From: Microbotryum silenes-acaulis
Taxonomy: Eukaryota; Basidiomycota; Microbotryomycetes; Microbotryales; Microbotryaceae
NCBI GenBank assembly: GCA_003665825.1
Contig: QPFY01000015.1
Coordinates: 787,763-851,762 of the forward strand
Length of the DNA stretch: 64,000 nucleotides
Reading direction: 5' to 3'
In this document: piece by piece, positions 55,744-64,000 of the stretch
How the letters are laid out: the number at the start of each line of letters is the position of its first letter
How positions within the stretch are numbered: position 1 is the first letter of the stretch
Translations under genes and position numbers: made by a program
Notes under the pieces: model-generated
The model's input: the letters and a program-made list of their open reading frames with translations, nothing else
What the model was told of the DNA's origin: nothing
Database searches by the model: none

Positions 55744-57738
55744 ATGTCCGACCAGGCACCGCCTGATCCGGGCCGCGGCCCTCCGGAGCCGGCAGCGACG
55801 GGACAACCACGTGGTGACGCGGGGGCGGAAGCCGATGCCGCCGAGGGACCAGCGAACCCCGGCCTAGCGCTGTACCAGGAAAAGCGTGATGAAGAAAAGA
55901 AGAGGAAAGAGGATGTCGCGAGAATTCTGAAGATGATCAGTGTCGAAGATGGCACACGCCAGGGCACCCGCATCCTTGTGCTCAAAGACGCACTCGGCTT
56001 CGGCAAGGACCGGGCCACCTCCCTGCGCTTCAGCGCACTCAATGCAACGAAACCAATTACCGACACGTCTGGTGCCGTTCTGGAAGTCACGTTCGAACAC
56101 ACCGGCGTGGCCACCGAACGCGAGAAGTCCGAGTTGTACTCGAAGGTGCTCCGTACCCTGTCACCCGACACGTCGTTGTGTTTTAACCTGCCCGCAGGAG
56201 TTGTCCTCCCGCCCGAGCTCCAGAAATACGCTCCAATCATCCATGGAGTTGCACCGGAATCGATCATCCAAAGCGGTAACACCCGGTTCAAGTTCGTGGT
56301 GCGCTGCGCTAGCGCAGCGGCGCTCGACCAAGTCCACGACGCGGCGACCAAGATCGAGTGGAAACGCTCCTTTGCCCAAGTCCGCAAGCGCTTGGCGTTC
56401 GTCAAAAACGTCGTCGAACTGCGTTTCATTATCAGTCCTGAGGCCGAATACACGAACGACGACCTCTGGAACAAACTGCAAGGCGTCGTCGCCAAGCTTA
56501 CCGGGGACGGCCACAAGTGCGACTTGCTCCAACTCCAGCAGCCTCTAACGGTCGTTCAAGGCTCGTACCTCGTCGCTCGAGGAAACTACGCGGCCATCGT
56601 CCAGTTCGACGACGACGACCTGTTCAAGAACAACGGTGCTCAACTTCGGCAGGTTCTACCGACGAGGATCGACCTTCGGGGACGACTCGCAACACTCACG
56701 CCCCTTCGCTACGACTACGAGGCCGAAGCCTCGTGCCGCCGATGCGGCTTTGTAGGCCACTCCGACAACTGCGTTCAAAAGCCGGTCCAGCGTCAGCAGG
56801 CCTCCCAGAAAAACAACAACAACCAAAGGCCCCAGGCCGAGCCCCAAAGCAACATCGAGCAAACCTCGACCCCCCAAAAACAACGCAGAGGTGATGTAGC
56901 CTCTCCCTCTCCCCCAATGTCTCCTGTCGCGTCCAAGCGTTCAAAGAAGAACGCATCTCCCACAAGGGACACTAACAACTCACCACGAGTCTACCCTACT
57001 CGTTCACAAAGCTCTACACCCATAGCATCCGCCCCTCGCGGTTTCATCGTCGCCGCAAACCCATTCGCAAGTCTGGCCGGCGACGTAGCCGAGGAGGCGC
57101 AGGAGGAGCCCGCTCAGGCCCTCGAGGACGACGAGGACGCGATGAGCGTAGTCGAGGCACAGCTGGAACAACAGCAGGAGGTGCCGCCGCTGGAGCCTTC
57201 GGATCTGTCGGATCTGCAGGACCGCGGAGCGGAGGGGAACCAGGGGGAACACACGGAGACGAGTGACGCGGAAGAAGGGGAATCGCAGTCGGCCGAGACG
57301 GGGTCTGTGCCTGAGATTGTTTCGACGACTCCTGAGCATACCCCTGAGCTGACGCGGTCCCGATCGGCCAGTCACCATCAGCTTGATATGGACGGCCTTC
57401 CCGACGACTGGATGAATCGTGTGTCGGATCGCGAGCGCAAACAGGATGCTGGTCTATACGATGAGATCACCGAGTTGGACCGCACCCCGTCTGTGACCGG
57501 TTGGATGCCTTCGCCGTCTCCAGGTCCAGTGTTTGATCCCGAGCCCGAGCCCAAGCAGGAGGTGGACGAAGGAAGTTCCCAGGGTCTTCGCCGGTCCGAG
57601 CGTATCCAGCGTCTCACCAGCGTCGCGCGCACATCGGACTGGAACGAATCGACTGCTGCGGACCCGCTCCCCTCACCCACATTCGGACCTATGTTGTCCA
57701 TCAAGGGAGCTGCTGCTGCAACGAAGGCGCGATCGTAA
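55744..57738 (+). CDS. LINE copy 2 ORF1 (664 aa, intact)
   Basis: Starts MSDQAPPDPGRGPPEP, the counterpart of MSTGDPGSP in copy 1. An in-frame start at 55624 lies in the previous element's tail and is rejected. The conserved domain has TSLRFSALNATKPITDTSGA, VVELRFIISPEAEYTNDDLW and YAAIVQFDDDDLFKNNGAQL. The zinc knuckle is CRRCGFVGHSDNC (C-x2-C-x4-H-x3-C). A Gln/Ser/Glu-rich linker leads to the C-terminal RTPSVTGWMPSPSPGP and RRSERIQRLTSVARTSDW. It ends in TAA at 57736-57738, overlapping the ORF2 ATG. Confidence 0.88.
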   Translation: MSDQAPPDPGRGPPEPAATGQPRGDAGAEADAAEGPANPGLALYQEKRDEEKKRKEDVARILKMISVEDGTRQGTRILVLKDALGFGKDRATSLRFSALNATKPITDTSGAVLEVTFEHTGVATEREKSELYSKVLRTLSPDTSLCFNLPAGVVLPPELQKYAPIIHGVAPESIIQSGNTRFKFVVRCASAAALDQVHDAATKIEWKRSFAQVRKRLAFVKNVVELRFIISPEAEYTNDDLWNKLQGVVAKLTGDGHKCDLLQLQQPLTVVQGSYLVARGNYAAIVQFDDDDLFKNNGAQLRQVLPTRIDLRGRLATLTPLRYDYEAEASCRRCGFVGHSDNCVQKPVQRQQASQKNNNNQRPQAEPQSNIEQTSTPQKQRRGDVASPSPPMSPVASKRSKKNASPTRDTNNSPRVYPTRSQSSTPIASAPRGFIVAANPFASLAGDVAEEAQEEPAQALEDDEDAMSVVEAQLEQQQEVPPLEPSDLSDLQDRGAEGNQGEHTETSDAEEGESQSAETGSVPEIVSTTPEHTPELTRSRSASHHQLDMDGLPDDWMNRVSDRERKQDAGLYDEITELDRTPSVTGWMPSPSPGPVFDPEPEPKQEVDEGSSQGLRRSERIQRLTSVARTSDWNESTAADPLPSPTFGPMLSIKGAAAATKARS

Positions 57739-57740
57739 TG
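57736..57740 (+). promoter_or_regulatory. TAATG stop/start overlap ORF1-ORF2, copy 2
   Basis: TAA (57736-57738) and ATG (57738-57740) share an A, exactly as in copy 1, although the flanking protein sequence has diverged. Confidence 0.75.
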
Positions 57741-60700
57741 ATTGACTTCATCATCATGACCTGGAACGTCAACAGGGGCTTCAATACCCCTGAACGACGT
57801 CGTCTGCTTCTTTCGTATTTCACTTCGCTCACACCTCCCCCTTCTGCTATCCTTCTCCAGGAACACAATGTTCCTAAATCACGACAATCTCACATACGCC
57901 ACGAGTACGCCCAGTCCCACCAGGGCGAGGCCTACTTTTCTCAACACTGCCTCACTTTGATTCCAAGCTCTTCTCCTCTTCTCGGTGGTCATCGTCGTCG
58001 CACGCGTCAGTCTCTTGGCGGGCGCTTACTCGTGACCACCTTCGATGTGCGGGGTTCGACGGACGTCGTCAAACTCAACAATATCTACGCTCCGGTTCAA
58101 CCCGCCGAGCGCCTCCTCTTCTTCACCTCCCTTCACTTTCGGGCGACCGTCTCCTCTCACATTCGGGTCATCGCGGGCGATCTCAACGACTGCCCTATCC
58201 CCGCGGTGGATCAAGTGCGACAGGTGGACCGCCCGAACACCCACCACTGGCCCGCGCTTATGTCTTGGCTCGACGGGGCGTACACGGATGCCATTCGGCT
58301 CATGCACCCACTGTCGCCGGCGACCACGCGCCCGCATCTCAGCAAGGACGGCCGGCTCATTTCGCGCGCGCGCATCGACTTTGTTCTGGTGCAGCGGCGA
58401 CACGAGCGACGGATCGTTTCTGCTTCCACTCTGTACAATATCTCTCGATCCATGTCGGATCATCGACCGGTTACGGTCACATTTAGGCTGCGCGCAAGTG
58501 GTGCCGAGGTCGAAGCGGAGCTCTGCCTTCCCCAGGCGGCTCATTTTCTGACCCGCATCAACTCGTCGACCTTCAAACACGCCGAGTTTAAGGAGTTCGT
58601 CACTCCTCTCCTTGAGCAAGCACCGTCTGGGGATCCGGTCGCGGACCTTCAGCGCGTACTCTCGGAGTCTCGGGTCCAAGCTCTCGAGCTGTCTCGGCGT
58701 CTGTTTCGGGAGCGCAACACCCTCGAGATGATGCTGGTATCTCGACTGCAGGACATTGAGTCTCGTCGGGTGATGAGCCCTTTGACGTCATCGACTGGAC
58801 GAACACCCACGACGCTCTCACCAAACTTGTGAACGAGCGAGCAAGGCAGTCCCGGATCAGGGCGCACGTGCCCGAGATTGCATCCGAGGAACGTCTCAGT
58901 CGTCCGGTTCATGCCAAACTGGCTGCTCGGTCCCGGGATGTGAAGTTTCAGAGTATCCGGCTCGCTGATGCGAGCTCACCACTGACATTGAGCGCGCGCT
59001 CGAGCACACCATTCTCATTTCCAGCAGCACTACCTTGTCGAAGCGAAGGATCCGGAACAGGTCGTGACGATGCGGGATGAGCTCTTGGGACCCATCAGAT
59101 CAGCAAGACCTTGTGACGACCCGCTTTCCGACGCTCGCTTCCTTCGGCGCTTCTCGAATTCGCACATCGACATTCTTGCCGAGCCCATCAGCGAGGCCGA
59201 GGTGCTCGCAGCGATTCGAACCACGCACGAAGGTCGATCTCCGGGTCCTTCAGGGGTCCCCTATGAGATGTATCGAGCCTGCCCCTTGCTTTGGGCCCCT
59301 CTCTTGACTCGAGCCTACAACGAGCTGATTACTCGAGGCTCCCTTACTCCACAACAGAGCCAGGCGAATGTGCGCCTCTTGTTCAACACAACAAACCTGG
59401 TGCAGTGCGGTGCGACCTCAAATTGTATCGTCCGATCACCTTGCGGGACTGCGACTACAAGATCTTCACCAAGGTCTACGTGGCTCGTCTGAACCGGATC
59501 CTCCCCGATGTTCTTCCGGCCGGACAGCATGGGTTCGTCAAGGGGTGAAGACCAGCGGACGCGGCTTTGCATCTGAGGCTCCTGATCGACGAGATTAGGG
59601 GTCGTGGGGCAGAGTTCCCGACAGCAGCGCTCCTCTCCCTGGATCAGAGCTCGGCTTACGACATGGTCGAGCACGATTGGGTCTTTGCGGTGTTTGAGGC
59701 TCTCGGCGCGCCGGAATCTTTCCAGCGCGTCTTGCGGATGCTCTACAACGGCGAGACGTCCACAGCGCGGTACATTGTCAACGGTTTCCTTACCGAGACG
59801 GTGCGACTCCTGTGCGGTCTTGGCCAGGGCGATCCTCTCTCTTCTTCTGTCTGGGATGTGGTATTCCAACCCTTCCTTGATTCTCTCAGTCGACGCAACA
59901 TTGCACTGACTATCACTCTTCCGGAGCTGGCTCCTCGTCCGCAGACTCGATGCATCACCAATTTGGCGTTCGCGGATGACGCCGTCGTCGCTGTCGCTGG
60001 ACCGGAAGCTATTGCTTCGCTCGAGGCGTTAGCTCGGGATTGGCGACTCGCGACGAACGGCCGTCTAAACACCGAAAAAACCGTGGTGATGCCATTGGGC
60101 GCGACGTTGTGGGATCGCGCGGACTTGTCCAAACTGTCGTTCGTGGCACCGGACGAGTCTCTTCCCTGGATCGGTCTCCAGTTTGCGCCTGACGGCAACA
60201 ACAGGCTGGGATTCCATGATCTTGAGCGAAGGGTCGATCGAGTGATTCTCTCGGTGCGCGACCGATGGATGACGCATCATACCCGGGCTTTCTATCTCAA
60301 CTGCTACGGCATCTCCAAGGTGCTGCACTCTCTCTCCGCCGACGTACCGCCATCCGACGTGATCAAGGCGATCGAGCGCAAGCTTGCCGACTTTGTGAAG
60401 GGAGGACCGCGGCGCAGCGACTACAAGCAATCGGTCGTCTTCACGGCACGGGCGCGAGGTGGTCTCAGCGTCGTGAGCATCCAAGATGTGGTGGATTCAG
60501 TCTCGGTACGGATTTGGGACGTGCTGGCCGGCGGGTCAACTGCGATTTGGAGCGATCTGGCTCGGAGTTCCATCCGGCGAGCGCTTCCGACCTTTGACTT
60601 TGCTACGGATCTGTGGACGTGGAGGAACGCCGACGCACCCCGGGAGCTACATCCCCGCTGGCGAGCGGTGCTCTCGGTCGCTGAACGCTACCCTGCCGTC

Positions 60701-61772
60701 GTCGATCCTGCCAAACTTTCGGTCTCCAATTTTCTTTCTCTTTCTCCCCTCCAACCTGGTCTGCATGACTCGCGGGCGTTCTCGGAGCAGGATAAGCGTT
60801 TGGCGAAGCTTTTCAGTTTCGAACGCACCATCGCTGACATCTATGCGCGAGCCCAATACCCCGCAGCTCCAACGGTACCCTGGACCCCTGAGAAGCATCC
60901 CAAGGCGACGGCTCGGAGCTGTCCAACCTTTGGCAATGGAAGCGCGATCAAGTCCAGGCGTGGATCCAGGTCGCAGGCGATTGCCTCATCCCGCCGCTTC
61001 CGCCTCCTGTTCCCGTCCTCGCACGTCGACCACCCGTCATTCGTGTTGTTGGAGCACCTGGAGTCCGGCCCGGCGGTCCCTCGAGCACATCTTGCCCAGA
61101 GCGACTCCGGTCGGCATGCCTGATCAAAAACTTCCCCTCCCCTCCGGCCCCTTGTGTGCTGATCAGTGGAGAATGTTGAACTTGGACAGACCTTACAACC
61201 ATTGCGCGACTTCGACGCGTCATCAACCATCGACGTTTCGACCACACACAACGCCCTGGATCACTCGCCACACCCAAAGAAAGGCGACTCTTCTGGGTGT
61301 GGTTCCACACCGGGCCCGCACGGCCGCGAGCGCGAGGTGCACTTCAAGCTGGCGTACCACTTCACGCCAACGCGGAAGCGCCAGTTTTGTGCAGCGGCAT
61401 GGCAACTCAGCCTGCTGCCTCGTGCAGGCATGCAGCCTGGCAGGGGTGGAGGATGACTTTACTCCACTTTTGGCATGATTGCCCTGACTCTTGCAAGCAG
61501 CTAGGTCCGTTCTCTGCGACGCGCTGGGGGTCGTGTCGATCCTCGACCTCGACTACACGGCACTTCAGATCGAGCACGGCCTCCCTCGACTGCGCGCTCG
61601 CCTTCCGACGTCGAAAAAGCGCCCAATCCGCGCCTTCATTGCGCTGGCGCTCCGACACTCTCAGCAACCGACGCTGGGATCTCCATCGCCACGCCAGAGC
61701 GATGTCGAGCATGGACAAGGAGATGGCGGGACTGAAGGAGAGGTTGGAGCTCAGATTGGCACAATGAAGTAG
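57738..61772 (+). pseudogene. LINE copy 2 ORF2: endonuclease-reverse transcriptase (broken)
   Basis: Same domain order as copy 1. The endonuclease (57738-58480: TWNVNRG, QEH, NNIYAPV, AGDLNDC, RARIDFVL, SDHRPV) is intact. Frameshifts occur near 58780-58830, near 59000-59075 and near 59390-59410. A TGA at 59546-59548 replaces an Arg codon seen in copy 1 (HGFVKG then stop then RPADAA). The reverse transcriptase core is then open ([35 protein letters not shown] at about 59970). More frameshifts follow after about 60900, and the zinc-knuckle region is scrambled. The last recognisable block (VSILDLDYTALQIEHGLPRL) ends at 61772. Confidence 0.85.
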
Positions 61773-62965
61773 ACGGCGCTCCTCCCTACCCAGCCAAGAA
61801 CCACAAACCAAAAACCAAATAAAAAATCACAAGTCCCCTTTCCCTCTTTCTCATCTCCAAAATGTCTCCCAAACAGCCAGAATACTGAACCTGTTTTCTC
61901 TCGCTCTTTTTGCCATTCTCCTCATAGGCTTCCGTACTCCCCAGGAGCCTCGGGTTCTTTGCGCCGGCGGGCATTGTCGCCCTTGGTTCGAGCTTCTGCC
62001 ACATCACGATGACACACAGCGAAAGCGGATCCCCTTGACCCTCTCCTGGACTACGCCGTGAGTTTTCCACTCCTCTCAAGGGCCGGGTCTGTCTTCTCTT
62101 TCGGTCGAGCGACTCCGTGATCTCCTGTTCAAGGCCGGCACAAACTGCCTGCGTGGCTCGCCTCTCCTTGCTTTGCTGCTCGCTCGGAGTCGCGGCCGCG
62201 CGGCGGGTGACTCGGGTACCGAACCGCCATACACATCCACACTCAAGCGAGGTCCCACACAATGACATCACCGTCGTGGGCCTCATGCTCCTTCTTTCCC
62301 CAGTATCTGCGGTGATTGGGAACCACCTGCACGTACAACGGGACTCGAGTGTGCGTTCCGAGATTGGGAGTACGCCGCAGGGAAGCGAGGCCCCTGCGGA
62401 AGGTATACCCCGCCTCTGGTCTCCAGCCGCGCGCCGGTGTTGTCAGCCACCCGCCCGCGCTGCAGACCGAGGCATGTCCAATGGACTGTCACATGCTCCG
62501 TGACTTTCCCCGGAAATCTTGGGATTGTGTGTTTTTGTGCGAAGTAGGCCTGTTTCGCAGTTGCAGTCATTGAAATGGGGGTGATCTGGGGTCGTGCGGT
62601 CGCGAGGGGGGGGCCAACTTTGGTAACTGAAAAGGGGTTTGGAATCCGCGGTGCAGATCCAGCGCAGTTGGGTACAAGGGGTAGGTGATTGCTGCAGTCG
62701 CAGGGGGTTACATCCCCCTTTGGACCACGTGAATCATTCGGATTGAGCGGGATGTTTGTGCCATCGGAGGCCTTGTTCGACGCGTGTCAAAGAATTAAGG
62801 GGCTTCAAGGAGTAGGGCGGTCTCAGGGGGGGTCTGAAGTCAAAAGATCGAAGAAGGTTCAACTGTACAACTATAATCGGATTCGCCTGTACAACACATG
62901 TACCACCACCAACAATTCCTCCATCGTTTCCCAATTCCTTGTGTATTATCTTCAATCTTCCTTTC
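61773..62965 (+). other. Long 3' UTR of LINE copy 2
   Basis: About 1.2 kb between the ORF2 remnant and the conserved 3' block. No gene, no obvious nested element and no clear similarity to the shorter 3' UTR of copy 1. Short open frames on both strands are unconvincing. Confidence 0.45.
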
Positions 62966-63162
62966 ATTCGTCTCTGGGAGGGAGCAACCGTGGGTGGGGG
63001 GACTTGAACTCGGATGTATTGGGTTGGTCTGTTCTGCTAGTTACAACGCATCGAGCGGCGGTTGTGGTCATCATCGTGCATACTGGGCAGCATCTCCTTT
63101 AGTTCCGTAGGGGGTTTTCTCGTCTTGCAAATTAGCGATGAGTTTCATACAAAAAAAAAAAA
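62966..63162 (+). repeat. Conserved 3' end of LINE copy 2 with poly(A)
   Basis: Counterpart of 55450-55652, ending AGTTTCATAC and twelve A. In antisense it carries GAGTTCAAGTCC, close to a Pol III B box, but no full cloverleaf forms. Confidence 0.7.
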
Positions 63163-64000
63163 GCCGATACACACACACACACACACACACAAAAGTGAGT
63201 TTTTGCGGTGTAGCGTGTGTAGTTGACCTCGTACCCCCTTAAGTGTTACAGGTCAACACGAACAAACGATGCCGGATCCGCCCGGCGCCCATGCGGCCCC
63301 GCTCAATGACCGTTGGGTGCTAACCGCGCGAGTGACGAAAGATCACTCAACACGCAAACGCGTGAACCGGTCACTGGAGGAACCGCAAATCCTCCAGCGT
63401 GGTCCACTGAGGCGACTCAGGCTCGACTGGACTGTGAAAAGGCGATGCAGAAGACCTTTAGAGCACTCGGTATCGTTCCCTCCGGCAAGTCGACCCGCCG
63501 ACTGATGGTCCTGATGCACGACGCCTCGACCCCGCCTTCGCAGGCGCCAGTGCTCGCACGGCCGCCAAAAGAGCGGTGCGAAACGACGCAGCCCCGGCCT
63601 CCAATGTGATCCGAGTCATTATGGATGGTCCTGGATCACCCAGAGGTCCTGTACAGATCGCGCTGCGCAAGCACTTTGGATTGGCCGAGACGCCGTTCAT
63701 GTTCGCGCGGCCCGAGGGCGTCGTGCTCGACCCGAGGTTGAGAAGCTTTTCTCGAAATGTGTGAAGCTGAACCCGATTGTGACGAAAGCCACGAAGAGGT
63801 TCCCGATCGCTCGTCACACGTACAAGCTTGTTTTCGAATCCGACCAAGCCTGTCTCGAAGCCGCTGCAGCGGGCCCATTCCTTACCACGGCAAGGAGATG
63901 GTTACCGAGCTCCCCAGCGCCTCTCCCCTTAACCACGTCGTTCAGGTGCGATTCACCTTGCCCCTCCTCCTCCAGCGCGATCCCCGCTTCCGTGCTCCGA
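63163..64000 (+). mobile_element. Third tandem non-LTR element, 5' part only
   Basis: Starts right after the poly(A) of copy 2 with GCCGATACACAC and an AC microsatellite. A reading frame starts MPDPPGAHAAPL at 63269 and jumps frame: ARLDCEKAMQKTFRALGIVP (about 63430), then NVIRVIMDGPGSPRGPVQIA (about 63605), then VKLNPIVTKATKRFPIARHT (about 63765). It has the look of a LINE ORF1 of another subfamily, broken by at least two frameshifts. The window ends before any diagnostic motif, so the identification rests on position and style. Confidence 0.5.
63168..63191. repeat. (AC)n microsatellite
   Basis: About 12 AC repeats immediately after the poly(A) junction of the tandem elements. Confidence 0.9.

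Larger units (their letters stand above)
55653..63162 (+). mobile_element. Non-LTR retrotransposon, copy 2, tandem to copy 1
   Basis: Begins directly after the poly(A) of copy 1. 5' UTR 55653-55743, ORF1 55744-57738 (intact), ORF2 57738-61772 (broken), a long 3' UTR (61773-63150) and an A12 run (63151-63162). The proteins are about 50-60% identical to copy 1 by eye, so it is a related subfamily and not a recent duplicate. Confidence 0.85.

Noticed and set aside
1..64000. CRISPR arrays, bacterial operons or prophage
   Set aside because: No direct-repeat/spacer arrays or ribosome-binding sites; spliced genes and fungal transposons show a eukaryotic nuclear sequence.

Overview
The window looks like part of a basidiomycete fungal genome, probably a Pucciniomycotina-type yeast. 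The evidence is GC-rich coding sequence, dense short GT-AG introns (about 50-120 nt), and Plavaka-type transposases, Helitrons and two-ORF non-LTR retrotransposons typical of such genomes. The taxonomic placement is inference. The left 19 kb is mostly host genes, the right 45 kb mostly mobile DNA with one small host gene and one tRNA.

Host part (1-19.1 kb): a Sec1/Munc18 exocytosis gene (minus, running off the left edge) is divergent from an eIF4G gene (plus), with a 10-bp-unit minisatellite in the shared promoter. Then come a REXO2/oligoribonuclease gene (minus), a GNA1 glucosamine-6-phosphate acetyltransferase gene (minus), an unrecognised seven-exon-plus gene (plus), and a DRS1 ribosome-assembly DEAD-box helicase (plus). 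A 1.07-kb hAT-type non-autonomous element with an 8-bp target duplication ends about 85 bp upstream of the DRS1 ATG and itself carries a perfect 98-bp palindromic MITE.

Mobile part (19.9-48.4 kb): after a Helitron relic and a LINE fragment lies a three-layer nest. A minus-strand Helitron (3' end CTAG at 23009, Rep/helicase at 39.1-43.6 kb and 23.2-23.5 kb) is split by Plavaka-like element A (about 23505-39087). Element A's second gene is split by Plavaka-like element B (29763-37528). Both elements carry two divergent genes: a transposase and an accessory protein with a basic N-terminus, an acidic middle and a shared C-terminal domain. Their ends, and those of three small MITEs, start CATCAGCAA. 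Three insertions show 2-bp target duplications, and computational removal restores an open reading frame in two of them. A small SVIP-like Cdc48-cofactor gene sits at 45.1-45.8 kb, followed by a second, inverted Helitron relic and MITEs.

Right part (48.5-64 kb): a tRNA gene (minus, small intron) is followed 66 bp from its 5' end by a head-to-tail array of non-LTR retrotransposons. Copy 1 (48651-55652) has an intact 1339-aa ORF2 and a frameshifted ORF1. Copy 2 (55653-63162) has an intact ORF1 and a broken ORF2. The start of a third, more distant element follows. In copies 1 and 2, ORF1 and ORF2 overlap by the same TAATG stop/start.
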